From NCBI RefSeq assembly GCF_011045165.1, contig NZ_JAAKZI010000002.1:62001-126000 (forward strand): 64,000 nucleotides of DNA, in the 5' to 3' direction. Under the pieces are notes generated by a model, which was not told the DNA's origin, did not search any database, and saw only the letters and a list, made by a program, of their open reading frames with translations. Both the position numbers and the translations under genes were made by a program. Shown in pieces: positions 18,083-26,172 of this stretch. This DNA comes from Arthrobacter silviterrae (GTDB taxonomy: Bacteria; Actinomycetota; Actinomycetes; Actinomycetales; Micrococcaceae). Numbering within the stretch: position 1 is the first letter of the stretch; each line of letters starts with the position of its first letter.

Positions 18083-18147
18083 CGCGCGAATGGGCATTTG
18101 ACGTGGATGTTGCGGCGAAACATCCACGTTAAATGCCGGTTCGCGCG
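18083..18147. repeat. Palindromic intergenic element, copy 1
   Basis: Arms 18083-18111 and 18119-18147 are 29 bp with 3 mismatches and a 7-base loop. The arm core is ACGTGGATGTT, shared with the copy at 18791-18847. It begins 48 bp after the ABC-F stop and is followed by a G-rich tract. There is no T-run, so it is not a canonical terminator. Confidence 0.85.
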
Positions 18148-18211
18148 GAGTGAGAGGGGGCTGAGAGGAGAGGTAAGGGCGAGGCGGGCGGCATGGGATG
18201 GGGCTTGGGGA

Positions 18212-18240
18212 TTGACAACCGGGCGGTCGAGGAGCATTCT
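18212..18240 (+). promoter_or_regulatory. Candidate promoter of the DoxX-like gene
   Basis: A consensus -35 TTGACA (18212-18217) is followed after 17 bp by CATTCT (18235-18240), a weak -10. It lies 35 bp upstream of the start codon and abuts an inverted repeat that would cover the transcription start. Confidence 0.5.
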
Positions 18241-18263
18241 AAAAACATAAGTATTGTTTTTAG
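18239..18263. promoter_or_regulatory. Inverted repeat operator upstream of DoxX-like gene
   Basis: CTAAAAACA (18239-18247) and TGTTTTTAG (18255-18263) form a perfect 9-bp inverted repeat with a 7-bp centre. It lies between the candidate promoter and the ribosome site GGAGGA, the usual place for a repressor. No regulator gene is adjacent. Confidence 0.55.
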
Positions 18264-18274
18264 ATGGAGGAGCC

Positions 18275-18736
18275 ATGGCTGCCAGTTCAATTCACGCCTC
18301 GTCGACCGGATGGACCTCGCACGCCCTGCAGCGCGCCAAGGCCGAACCCGCTTACGGAGCCTTCCTGATGTTGTGGATCGGCTTCATCGCGATCCCGTTG
18401 ATCATGGGCCTGGACAAGTTCAGCAACGTCCTGACCAATTGGGTGGACTACCTTGCCCCGTGGATCGCAAACATTTCCCCGTTCAGCCCCCACGGGACCA
18501 TGATGGTCATTGGCGTCATCGAGATCATCGCGGCCATCGCCATGATCCTTCGCCCGCGCTATGCAGCCTTTGTGGTGGCGATTTGGCTGGCGGGCATCAT
18601 CATCAACCTGGTCACCTACTCCGGCTTCTACGACGTGGCCCTGCGTGACTTTGGCCTGCTGGTTGCGGCCCTGGCCCTGGCCGTCCTGGCCCGGAGCTAC
18701 ACGAAGCCGGGGATCCTCCATGGCGGCATGAAGTAG
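18275..18736 (+). CDS. DoxX-like integral membrane protein
   Basis: A 153-residue membrane protein with four hydrophobic segments, in the pattern of the DoxX/DUF417-like family. After a soluble N-terminus (about 30 residues) come AFLMLWIGFIAIPLIMGLDKFSNVL, MMVIGVIEIIAAIAMIL, AAFVVAIWLAGIIINLVTY and FGLLVAALALAVLA. DoxX relatives are linked to redox and thiol stress in mycobacteria; no activity is claimed here. ATG 18275 has GGAGGA directly upstream. A promoter with an operator-like inverted repeat precedes it, and palindromic elements flank the gene on both sides. Confidence 0.75.
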   Translation: MAASSIHASSTGWTSHALQRAKAEPAYGAFLMLWIGFIAIPLIMGLDKFSNVLTNWVDYLAPWIANISPFSPHGTMMVIGVIEIIAAIAMILRPRYAAFVVAIWLAGIIINLVTYSGFYDVALRDFGLLVAALALAVLARSYTKPGILHGGMK

Positions 18737-18790
18737 GCCGGCCCACCCTAAAGGACCGGATGCGGCCAAACCACCGGCCGCTGCGCCTGC

Positions 18791-18847
18791 CGAACGGACA
18801 CTTAACGTGGATGTTTTCGAAAAACATCCACGTTAAGTGTCCGTTCG
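18791..18847. repeat. Palindromic intergenic element, copy 2
   Basis: Arms 18791-18817 and 18821-18847 are 27 bp, perfectly complementary, with only CGA between. The inner part TTAACGTGGATGTT is shared with the element at 18083-18147. It begins 54 bp after the DoxX-like stop. The absence of a T-run argues against a simple terminator. Confidence 0.88.
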
Positions 18848-18866
18848 CGCGAGGAGGGGTGGGACG

Positions 18867-18925
18867 GCGCGCGAGGTGGGGTGAGGGCGGCACGCGGGGT
18901 GGGGTAAGGGCGGCGCGCGAGTCGG
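18867..18925. repeat. G-rich 23-bp tandem repeat next to palindrome copy 2
   Basis: Two units of 23 bp (18867-18889 and 18890-18912) share GTGGGGT(A/G)AGGGCG, and a third partial unit starts at 18913. A related G-rich stretch with GGTAAGGGCG also follows palindrome copy 1 (about 18150-18190), suggesting that palindrome and G-rich tail form one composite element. Confidence 0.6.
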
Positions 18926-19021
18926 GGTGGCCCAACGCATCCTTGCCTGAGATGGCGCGGCGCGCAAAGATGGGAAGTGGACAGCAGGTGCCTGCCCGAT
19001 GTTTTAGCTGGAGGCGTTCCC

Positions 19022-19489
19022 ATGCTCCCCTTGAATGTCATTGACCTTGACACCCTTGTGATGGCCCTCGAGAACCACTACATGGACCAGGACACGTTCT
19101 TTTGGCTGGACCCGGGGACGGGGCGGATTGAACTGTGGGGCGAGGAGGCCGCCGATGAGGCCGACACGGAAGGCTGGGACGTTGACGGGCGCGGCGGCCT
19201 GCGCATAGAGCCGGTCGATCCCTCGGAGGGATTCCGCGACATGGAGGACTTCATCGCCGGGGTCCAGGATGCCAAGTGCCGGGCCCGGCTTCAGCGCTCG
19301 ATCGACCGCAGCAGCCCGTTCCGGCACTTCAAGGACGCCCTCTACGAATTCCCGCAGCAGCAAACGCAATGGTACGAATTCCACGACAATGTCATGAAGC
19401 AGCGGGCCATCCACTGGCTGGCCGACTGGGACGTGGTGGAACGCACAGAAGCTGAGGCCGCCGTCCTGAAGCTGCGCCGGAGCGCATGA
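19022..19489 (+). CDS. UPF0158 family protein
   Basis: A 155-residue soluble acidic protein of the uncharacterised UPF0158 family. The N-terminal VIDLDTLVMALENH...FFWLDPGTGRIELWG and the C-terminal WYEFHDNVMKQRAIHWLADWDV fit the family pattern. Its function is not known. GGAGG eight bases upstream fixes ATG 19022. It is convergent with rnj, with a hairpin terminator in the gap. Confidence 0.82.
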   Translation: MLPLNVIDLDTLVMALENHYMDQDTFFWLDPGTGRIELWGEEAADEADTEGWDVDGRGGLRIEPVDPSEGFRDMEDFIAGVQDAKCRARLQRSIDRSSPFRHFKDALYEFPQQQTQWYEFHDNVMKQRAIHWLADWDVVERTEAEAAVLKLRRSA

Positions 19490-19528
19490 ACGGCGCCGGA
19501 CCCGGCAGGAGCGGGGCCGGCGCCGTTC
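19488..19528. terminator. Hairpin terminator between UPF0158 gene and rnj
   Basis: GAACGGCGCCGG (19488-19499) pairs perfectly over 12 bp with CCGGCGCCGTTC (19517-19528). The left arm starts inside the UPF0158 stop codon. It is placed to act for both convergent genes. Confidence 0.8.
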
Positions 19529-19541
19529 AGGCTTCGTCCAA

Positions 19542-21224
19542 TCAGGCCTCGACGATGATGACCGTGTAAACCGGCTTGCGGCGCAGCGCGCGGTCGGACC
19601 AGCGCAGCAGCGCCTCGCCAATCGCCTTCTCCGCACCCGGGCCGGTCTTTTCGCCTCGGAGGCCGTCGATGGTCTTCCCCACGATGCCCGTGGCCTTCTC
19701 GATGTCCTTGTCCGTGAGGTTGAAGCCCACGGCAAAGTACTCGGGGTCTTCCTCGATCTTCCCGGTGTCCGGGTTGACGATCAGCAGCACCGTCACGGCG
19801 CCGTCCTCGGCCAGGCGGAGGCGGTCCTGCAGGGACTCCTCGGTGGCCGCGCCGGCCACCATGTTCTCCACGTACACATAGGCTGCGGGCACGCTGCCCA
19901 CCACCTTGGCGAGGCCGTCCTTCAAGTCGATGACGGTGCCGTCCTCAACGATCAGCGCGCGCTTGGGGTCGACGCCGGTGCGCACGGCCAGCTCCGCGTT
20001 TGCCTTCAGGTGGCGGTATTCACCGTGCACCGGCATGACGTTCTTGGGGCGGACCAGGTTGTAGCAGTAGACCAGTTCGCCGGCACTGGCGTGGCCGGAA
20101 ACGTGGACCTTGGCGTTGCCCTTGTGGACAACGTTGGCACCCTGCTTGGTGAGGTCGTTGATGAGGCGGTAGATCGAGGACTCGTTGCCGGGCACCAGCG
20201 AGCTGGCCAGCAGAACGGTGTCGCCCTCGGTCAGGTTGATCTGGTGGTCGCCATTGGCCATGCGGGCCAGTGCCGCCATGGGCTCGCCCTGCGAACCGGT
20301 GCAGATCAGGACCGCCTTGTTGGGGGCCATCTTCTCCAGCTCCCGGGAATCGACCAGCATGCCGCGCGGAATCTTCAGGTAGCCCAGCTCGCGCGCCGTG
20401 GTCATGTTGCGGACCATGGACCGGCCCACAAAGGCGATCTTGCGGTTGTACTTGTGCGCCGAGTCAATGATCTGCTGGATGCGGTGCACGTGGCTTGCGA
20501 AACTGGAGACCACCACGCGGCGCGGGGCCGTGCGCATGACATTGTCGATGGCCGGTGCCAGCTCCGCCTCGGCGGCCAGGAAGCCGGGAACTTCAGCGTT
20601 GGTGGAGTCGGGCATGAACAGGTCCACGCCTTCCTCGCCCAGGCGGGCAAAGCCGGCCAGGTCGGTGATGCGCTTGTCCAGCGGGAACTGGTCCATCTTG
20701 AAGTCGCCGGTTTCCAGCACCAGACCGGCGGGCGTGCGGATGGCAACTGCCAGGCCGTCCGGGATGGAGTGGTTCACGGCGAGGAATTCGACGTCGAACG
20801 GGCCGAACTTGCGGCGGTCGCCTTCCTTGACCTGGACCATCTTGCCCTTGATGCGGTGCTCTTCGAGCTTGGTCTTCAGGAAGGCAAGCGTCAGCTTGGC
20901 GGAGATGACGGGGATGTCGGCGCGGTGCTTGAGCAGGTACGGCACGCCGCCAATGTGGTCCTCGTGTCCGTGGGTCAGCACCAGGCCTTCCACGTCCTGC
21001 CAGCGGCCCTTCAGGTAGGAAAAGTCCGGCAGGATGACGTCGACGCCGGGGTGGTTTTCCTCGGGGAAGAGCACGCCGCAGTCGACAATCAGCAGCTTTC
21101 CACCGTATTCGAAGACGGTCATGTTGCGGCCGATCTCCCCCAATCCGCCAAGGGCAACGATGCGCAGTGCGCCATTTGCCAGTGCGGGCGGGGTCTGGCG
21201 AGGAGTTCTTCTCATGGGTTCCAT
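19542..21224 (-). CDS. rnj: Ribonuclease J
   Basis: A 560-residue metallo-beta-lactamase/beta-CASP nuclease that matures and degrades RNA as an endonuclease and 5'-3' exonuclease. ALGGLGEIGRNMTVFEYGGKLLIVDCG opens the fold, and LTHGHEDHIGGVPYLL supplies the zinc ligands HxHxDH. FLAVNHSIPDG, VLETGDFKMD and the beta-CASP blocks VVVSSFASHVHRIQQII and VSGHAS follow. The C-terminal domain from about residue 460 is present, so the protein is full length. ATG 21224 is used; ATG 21215 is possible. In many actinobacteria rnj lies beside dapA; here it stands alone. Confidence 0.95.
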   Translation of the reverse strand: MEPMRRTPRQTPPALANGALRIVALGGLGEIGRNMTVFEYGGKLLIVDCGVLFPEENHPGVDVILPDFSYLKGRWQDVEGLVLTHGHEDHIGGVPYLLKHRADIPVISAKLTLAFLKTKLEEHRIKGKMVQVKEGDRRKFGPFDVEFLAVNHSIPDGLAVAIRTPAGLVLETGDFKMDQFPLDKRITDLAGFARLGEEGVDLFMPDSTNAEVPGFLAAEAELAPAIDNVMRTAPRRVVVSSFASHVHRIQQIIDSAHKYNRKIAFVGRSMVRNMTTARELGYLKIPRGMLVDSRELEKMAPNKAVLICTGSQGEPMAALARMANGDHQINLTEGDTVLLASSLVPGNESSIYRLINDLTKQGANVVHKGNAKVHVSGHASAGELVYCYNLVRPKNVMPVHGEYRHLKANAELAVRTGVDPKRALIVEDGTVIDLKDGLAKVVGSVPAAYVYVENMVAGAATEESLQDRLRLAEDGAVTVLLIVNPDTGKIEEDPEYFAVGFNLTDKDIEKATGIVGKTIDGLRGEKTGPGAEKAIGEALLRWSDRALRRKPVYTVIIVEA

Positions 21225-21336
21225 TCTCTGTGGGGTGGTGGTGGCAGGCGGCGCCGGTTGGCGATGTTGTGCTGCCCTAAAGCGCGACGGCGTGCGGCCA
21301 GGGGCCGGCCTGATGTCGCAAAAAAGTTTGTGGGGG

Positions 21337-21356
21337 CGTACTTGTGTACGATTTTA
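21337..21356 (-). promoter_or_regulatory. Candidate rnj promoter with overlapping palindrome
   Basis: On the minus strand a -10-like TAAAAT (21351-21356) is followed directly by CGTACACAAGTACG (21337-21350), an inverted repeat CGTAC-N4-GTACG. The resulting rnj leader would be about 115 bases. The palindrome has the spacing of actinobacterial LexA boxes but not their GAAC half site, so no regulator is assigned. Confidence 0.4.
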
Positions 21357-21380
21357 CCACCGCACCCGCCCGGGCCCGCC

Positions 21381-22067
21381 CTACGAGGAACTGCTGTAGC
21401 GGTTCTCCGGGCGGCCGCCGCCGTAGCGCGGCGTGAGGGTGGCCCGGCCCACATCCACCAGGTGCTCCAAATAGCGGCGGACACCCACGCGGGACATGCC
21501 CACCAGCTTGGCCAGTTCGGCGGCCGAGACATCCGTGCCCGCTGCCTGAAGCGCCAGGTGGACCCGCTGCAGCGTGACTTCCGAGAGGCCCTTTGGCGGC
21601 GGGGCGTAGCGCCCTGACGCGCTTGCAATGATGGCATCCACGCTGCGCTGGTCCAGCAGCTTGCCCCGCGACGTCCGCCGCACGGTGTCAAATTGCCGGG
21701 CCACTTCCTCGAGCCTTTCGAACAATGCGGACGCCATGAAGGGCTTCACCAGGTAGTGCCGCACTCCCCGCGCCCTGGCCGCACGCACGCTTTCCACGTC
21801 CCGCGCGGCCGTGACGGCAATGACTTCCATGGCGCCGCCGAGGTCCGGGCTGAGCCGGGACAGCACCTCCAGGCCGGAGAAGTCCGGCAGGTAAAAGTCC
21901 AGCAGGACCACGTCGGGCCTCAGCCGTTCAATAAGCACGACGGCGTCCGTCCCGTTGTGCGCCTCCCCCACCACCGTGAAGCCCTGGTGGGAGGAGACAA
22001 ACTCGCGGTTGATCAGCGCCACGCCAATGTCGTCCTCGACGATCAAGACCCTCAATTTTGGCTTCAT
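21381..22067 (-). CDS. Response regulator, CitB/DctR type
   Basis: A 228-residue two-component regulator. The receiver domain has LRVLIVEDDIGVALINREF with the acidic pocket, the phospho-acceptor Asp57 in DVVLLDFYLPD, and the Lys in HYLVKPF. The C-terminal output domain (about 160-215) has a helix-turn-helix with VSAAELAKLVGMSRVGVRRYLEHLVDVG, the arrangement of CitB/DcuR-type regulators. It overlaps the kinase gene by 4 bp. By family habit it should control transport or use of an organic acid sensed by the partner kinase, most simply the transporter genes upstream in its own operon. Confidence 0.92.
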   Translation of the reverse strand: MKPKLRVLIVEDDIGVALINREFVSSHQGFTVVGEAHNGTDAVVLIERLRPDVVLLDFYLPDFSGLEVLSRLSPDLGGAMEVIAVTAARDVESVRAARARGVRHYLVKPFMASALFERLEEVARQFDTVRRTSRGKLLDQRSVDAIIASASGRYAPPPKGLSEVTLQRVHLALQAAGTDVSAAELAKLVGMSRVGVRRYLEHLVDVGRATLTPRYGGGRPENRYSSSS

Positions 22068-23749
22068 GCCGGCTCCACCGCCCCGGCGTCCGCGGACTCC
22101 CGGGCCAGGAACTCCCCGGCGCCGACAGGCAGCACCACGGTGATCCGGGCGCCGGAGCCGGCCGACGTCGCCGATGCCGCCGTGGACGGAAGCCCGCTGC
22201 CGATCCGGACGGTTCCGCCGTGCCGGGTGGCGATCCGCTTGACCAGCGTCAGGCCAATTCCGCGCCCCGTGGAGACGGCCCCCGGCAGGGCAGCCTTGGA
22301 CGAATAGCCGGCCGTAAAGACCCGGTCCCGCAGCGACGGCGCAATGCCCTCACCGGAATCGGCCACGGAAACTATCAATTCACCCGGGCCGGCCGAAGCT
22401 GTGACCACCACGGAAATTCGTCCGCCCGCGCCTGTGGCTTCAACGGCATTGTCAATCAGGTTCCCCACTATCGTCAAGAGGTCCGCACGCAGGATTTCCG
22501 CCGTCCTGCCCGCGGCCAGCACCGGCAGCTGCGAATCCTCCTCGATGGTGATGTTGATGCCGAGTTCTTCGGCCCGTGCCTGCTTCATGAGCAGCAGCGC
22601 GGCAACCTCCAGTTCGCGGATTCCCGTGCGGCCCGGCCCTTGCGCCAGCGCCCCGCCCGTGCGCTCGTGCGAGATGAAGGAAACTGCCTGCTCCACGCGG
22701 CCCAGTTCCAGCAGCCCGGAAATGACGTGGAGCTTGTTGGCGAAGCCGTGGGCCTGGGCGCGCAGGCCGTCGGCGAGGCCCTGCACGCCGTCAAGGTCCC
22801 GCATCAGGGTGTGCAGTTCGGTGTTGTCGCGCAGGATGAGGATGGAGCCTATTTCGCGGCTGCCGATTTTCGCCACGTCCCGGCGCACCAGCAGCACCCG
22901 CTCCCCGGAGAGCACCAGCGACTGCTCTGCGCCGCCGTCGTCCAGCAGGTCCACCAGGGCGCCATCGAGGTTCTCCCGGGCCAGCGTGCCCACCAGGTCC
23001 GGCTCTCCTTCAAGGGACAGCAGCCGCACGGCGGCGTCATTGACCAGGGCGATTCTCCCCTGGTCGTCAACGGCCACCACCCCTTCGCGCACGCCGTGCA
23101 GGATGGCCTCGCGTTCCTCCAGCAGGCCGGCAATCTGTTCCGGCTCCAGGCCGAATATCCGCTTGCGGATCACCCCCGTGACCCAGGCTGCCCCGACCAC
23201 GCCGAACAGGGCAGCGATGCCGATGGTGACAAACAGCCAGGTGGCATTGGAGAGGTATTCATCGCGCAGGTCAGATTCCAGCACGCCAACCGACACGGCT
23301 CCGATCACGGCATGGGCCTCGTTGAAAATGGGCACCTTGACACGCCAGGACTGGCCCAGCGTCCCCGTCTGCGTCCCTACAAAGGTGTCCCCGGAGAGCA
23401 CTTCCGAGGGGTCCGTGGAGACATGCTTGCCGATCAGCGAAGGGTCGGGGTGGGAATAGCGGATGCCGTCCGTGTTCATGACCACCGCGTAGGCGATTCC
23501 CGAGGACTTGCTGATCAGCTCGGTGATGGGCTGGATGGTCTGGCTTGGATCGGCGTCGCCAAAGGCGTGGATGATGGCCGGGTTCGTGGACACCGACTGG
23601 GCAACGCCGATCATCCGGTCCCGGTAGTTGGCCCGCAGCTGGTGTTGCTGCGTGAAAATGGCAACGCCGCCCGTACCCACCACGGTGATGAGCACAATGA
23701 CCACCTGCAGGAGAAGGAGCTGGGCCCGCAGTGTCATCCGTCGTCGCAT
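22064..23749 (-). CDS. Sensor histidine kinase, CitA/DcuS type
   Basis: A 561-residue membrane kinase. Two membrane helices (about 10-30 and 165-190) bracket an extracytoplasmic PAS/Cache sensor with VVMNTDGIRYSHPDPSLIGKHVSTDP, the typical CitA/DcuS ligand-domain motif. A cytoplasmic PAS domain (GVVAVDDQGRIALVNDAAVRLL) follows, then the phosphorylation helix LRAQAHGFANKLHVISGLLELG with His334, and the ATPase domain with NLIDNAVEA, VADSGEGI and GRGIGLTLVKR. ATG 23749 is chosen because longer in-frame extensions run into the MFS gene. Citrate, dicarboxylates or a related anion is the likely signal (inference). Confidence 0.92.
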   Translation of the reverse strand: MRRRMTLRAQLLLLQVVIVLITVVGTGGVAIFTQQHQLRANYRDRMIGVAQSVSTNPAIIHAFGDADPSQTIQPITELISKSSGIAYAVVMNTDGIRYSHPDPSLIGKHVSTDPSEVLSGDTFVGTQTGTLGQSWRVKVPIFNEAHAVIGAVSVGVLESDLRDEYLSNATWLFVTIGIAALFGVVGAAWVTGVIRKRIFGLEPEQIAGLLEEREAILHGVREGVVAVDDQGRIALVNDAAVRLLSLEGEPDLVGTLARENLDGALVDLLDDGGAEQSLVLSGERVLLVRRDVAKIGSREIGSILILRDNTELHTLMRDLDGVQGLADGLRAQAHGFANKLHVISGLLELGRVEQAVSFISHERTGGALAQGPGRTGIRELEVAALLLMKQARAEELGINITIEEDSQLPVLAAGRTAEILRADLLTIVGNLIDNAVEATGAGGRISVVVTASAGPGELIVSVADSGEGIAPSLRDRVFTAGYSSKAALPGAVSTGRGIGLTLVKRIATRHGGTVRIGSGLPSTAASATSAGSGARITVVLPVGAGEFLARESADAGAVEPA

Positions 23750-23774
23750 GCCCCCATTTTGCCAGAAGGCGGCC

Positions 23775-25034
23775 TTACGGGCGGGCCTGCGCATCGGATT
23801 CATCCTTCCCGGCGGCCTGCCCGACGGCGGCCTGCCCGCCAGGGGCGGCCCCTGCGGCCTGCCCGACGGCGGCACCGGACCAGGCGCCCCCGACCAGCAG
23901 GAGGCCCGTGGCCGCGAAGACTCCCCCGGCCCCCGCGGCGGCGGACAGCATCCCCAGCAGCGACGGCAGCATGGTCTGCCCCAGCCGGTTGCTGGCCAGG
24001 CGCAGCGACATGGCCAGCCCGCGGGTGCCGGGATCCGCCAGCTCCGCAATCCACGACATGGTGATGGGCTGGCACGTGCCGATGGCGAAGCCGTAAACCG
24101 ACGCCAGCAAGAGCAGTACGGCAAGGTTCAGCGGCAGGGCGAAGAGCATCAGCGCCACGGCGGAGACGGCGATGGTCCACACCATGAGCCGGCGCCGTCC
24201 GAAGAGTTTCACCATGGGGCCCAGGAACAGCCGCGAAAACATGGAGAACAGGGACCTCGCCACGAGCATGGCGCTGACCATGCCGGCGGCAATGCCGCGT
24301 TCGTGCCCGAGGGCCGGCAGGTAGGCCAGGAACAGGTCCACCGAGGCAAGGACTATGCTGCCGGCCACCAGGGCCCTGATCAGGCCCGGGGTGCGCAGCA
24401 GGCCAGCCGCCGCCGGGAGCATGCGGACCCGCTCCCCGTCCGCGCCGGGCCGGGCGGAACTGCGGACCAGGAAGGAGATTCCCAGCAGCACCACGGCCAG
24501 CGCGCCGCACACCGTGAAAATGAGCAGGACAGGCGGCGTCTCCACGGTGCCGCCGGGCAGGGCAAGGAGCAGCGGGCCAACAGTCTGGCCCAGTGCCGAG
24601 GCGAAGGTGAAGTGGCCAAACTTGGAGTCGTACTGCCCGCGGTTGGTGGTGTTGGCCACGATGGCCTGCTCACCAATGACGGAGAGCAGGTGGCCCATGC
24701 CCAGGAACATGGTGGCCAGCAGCAAAACTCCCACGGAGCCGCCGCCAAAAATGGCCAGCAGGGCGGCCACAATCAAGGACCCGGCGCCGGTGAGCAGGGC
24801 AAGCCGCTCGCCCGTCCGGTCAATGACATGCCCGGCCGGCAGCGCCAGGATGAGGGCCGGCACGGCGAACGCCGCCACCACCACGCCCAGCAGCGCCTGC
24901 GAACCGCCCACGTCCAGGACAGCGTAGGAAAGTGTGGGCCGCATGCCAAAGGTGATGGCCTGAATTACGACGGCGTGCGCCAGTACCAGCGCCACCCGCC
25001 TTCCCGCCGGGCCGGCCAAGGACTTGGGAGCCAT
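23775..25034 (-). CDS. Major facilitator superfamily transporter
   Basis: A 419-residue permease with about twelve hydrophobic segments. The loop between helices 2 and 3 reads LPAGHVIDRTGERLALLTG, an MFS motif-A variant, and ISMSW-type PITMSWIAELADPGTRGLAMSLRLASNRLGQ is in the second half. The C-terminus has a low-complexity Gly/Ala/Pro tail of about 30 residues. ATG 25034 is preferred over GTG 25037. It lies between an ABC importer and a CitA-type two-component system in one minus-strand operon, so it may move the same solute class in the other direction or after conversion; this is inference. Confidence 0.87.
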   Translation of the reverse strand: MAPKSLAGPAGRRVALVLAHAVVIQAITFGMRPTLSYAVLDVGGSQALLGVVVAAFAVPALILALPAGHVIDRTGERLALLTGAGSLIVAALLAIFGGGSVGVLLLATMFLGMGHLLSVIGEQAIVANTTNRGQYDSKFGHFTFASALGQTVGPLLLALPGGTVETPPVLLIFTVCGALAVVLLGISFLVRSSARPGADGERVRMLPAAAGLLRTPGLIRALVAGSIVLASVDLFLAYLPALGHERGIAAGMVSAMLVARSLFSMFSRLFLGPMVKLFGRRRLMVWTIAVSAVALMLFALPLNLAVLLLLASVYGFAIGTCQPITMSWIAELADPGTRGLAMSLRLASNRLGQTMLPSLLGMLSAAAGAGGVFAATGLLLVGGAWSGAAVGQAAGAAPGGQAAVGQAAGKDESDAQARP

Positions 25035-25047
25035 CACGCCCGGCAGC

Positions 25048-26172
25048 TCATGCGGCCACCGTCATGAGTTCCTGGGCCTCGGCTGAGGGCACGCTGGCGC
25101 CTGCGTAGAGGAGGGCATCTTCCGGTTCAAACACCAGCCGGACGCCGCCGTCGAGGTTTCCGTCCGGGGAGACCACCTGGACCACATTGCTGCCCAGCTT
25201 CAGGCCGTACTCGTACCGGGAGCCCACATAGGAGCGGGTCAGCACGGTGGTTTCGAGCACGTTGGCGCCCGCGGCGTTGGCGGACGGGGTGATGCGCAGG
25301 CGTTCGGGTCGCACGGCCACCGTGACGGCGTCGCCGGGCTTCAAGTCCAGGGTGCTGGCCACCTTGACCACCAGGCCGGTGTTGTCGAGGCGGACGTGCG
25401 CCGTGCCGCCGCTGATCTGCTCCAGGGCGCCGGTGAAGAAGTTGCAGCTGCCCACGAAGGCGGCGACGGCGGCGGTGGCGGGCTTTTCATAAATCTCGGC
25501 GGGCGTGCCGATTTGCGTCATTTTCCCCTCAAACATGACGGCGATCCTGTCGCTGAGCGAGAGGGCCTCGTCCTGGTCGTGGGTCACGTAGACGGTGGTG
25601 ATGCCCAGTTCCACCTGCAGGCGCTTGAGCCAGGCCCGGGACTGCTCGCGCAGCTTGGCGTCCAGGTTGGAGAGCGGCTCATCCAGCAACAGGACCGACG
25701 GCGAGTACACCAGTGCGCGGGCCAGGGCCACACGCTGCTGCTGGCCGCCGGAGAGCTGGTGCGGAAAGCGGTCCTTCAGGTGTGCCAGGCCCACAGTGTC
25801 CAGGGCTTCGTGGATCCGGGACGCCTTCTCCTCCTTGGAGACCTTGCGGATGGCCAGCGGCATGACCAGGTTTTGCTCCACCGTCATGTGCGGCCAGAGT
25901 GCGTAGGACTGGAACACCATGCCCAGGTTGCGTTCCTCGGTGGGCATGTACAGCTTTTTCTCCGTGTCCACGAACGGCACGCCGCCCACGGTGATGGAGC
26001 CCGACGTCGGCGTTTCCAGCCCGGCGATGCTGTTCAGCGTGGTGGACTTGCCGCAGCCGCTGGGTCCCAGGAGCGTGAAGAACTCGCCCTCCTTGATGGT
26101 GAAGTTGATGTTGTCCAGCACGGTGACGTCGCCAAACTTCTTGTGCAGGCCGCTGACGTGTACTTCAGGCAT
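25048..26172 (-). CDS. ABC transporter ATPase, FbpC/PotA-like (ferric ion, polyamine or phosphonate class)
   Basis: A 374-residue ATPase. Walker A GPSGCGKST, signature [16 protein letters not shown], Walker B LLLDEPLSNLDAKLRE and switch YVTHDQDEAL are intact. The C-terminal TOBE-like regulatory region (about 275-360) contains VRPERLRI. The class includes iron(III), spermidine/putrescine, sulfate, thiamine and 2-aminoethylphosphonate importers; sequence reading cannot separate these. It overlaps the permease gene by 8 bp. Confidence 0.92.
   Translation of the reverse strand: MPEVHVSGLHKKFGDVTVLDNINFTIKEGEFFTLLGPSGCGKSTTLNSIAGLETPTSGSITVGGVPFVDTEKKLYMPTEERNLGMVFQSYALWPHMTVEQNLVMPLAIRKVSKEEKASRIHEALDTVGLAHLKDRFPHQLSGGQQQRVALARALVYSPSVLLLDEPLSNLDAKLREQSRAWLKRLQVELGITTVYVTHDQDEALSLSDRIAVMFEGKMTQIGTPAEIYEKPATAAVAAFVGSCNFFTGALEQISGGTAHVRLDNTGLVVKVASTLDLKPGDAVTVAVRPERLRITPSANAAGANVLETTVLTRSYVGSRYEYGLKLGSNVVQVVSPDGNLDGGVRLVFEPEDALLYAGASVPSAEAQELMTVAA

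Noticed and set aside
18083-18147. Palindrome as a simple rho-independent terminator of the ABC-F gene
   Set aside because: There is no T-run on either strand, and the core recurs at 18791-18847; a repeat element fits better, though a terminating role is not excluded.
21337-21350. LexA (SOS) box before rnj
   Set aside because: The half site is GTAC, not the GAAC/GTTC expected for actinobacterial LexA; rnj is also not an expected SOS gene.
20010-21617. 535-residue plus-strand reading frame opposite rnj
   Set aside because: It is the antisense shadow of the RNase J gene; its product is Val/Gln/Asp-rich with no recognisable domain.
22058-24064. 668-residue plus-strand reading frame opposite the kinase and MFS genes
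   Set aside because: Its composition is a mirror of the opposite-strand genes, which have clear domains; no motif or ribosome site supports it.
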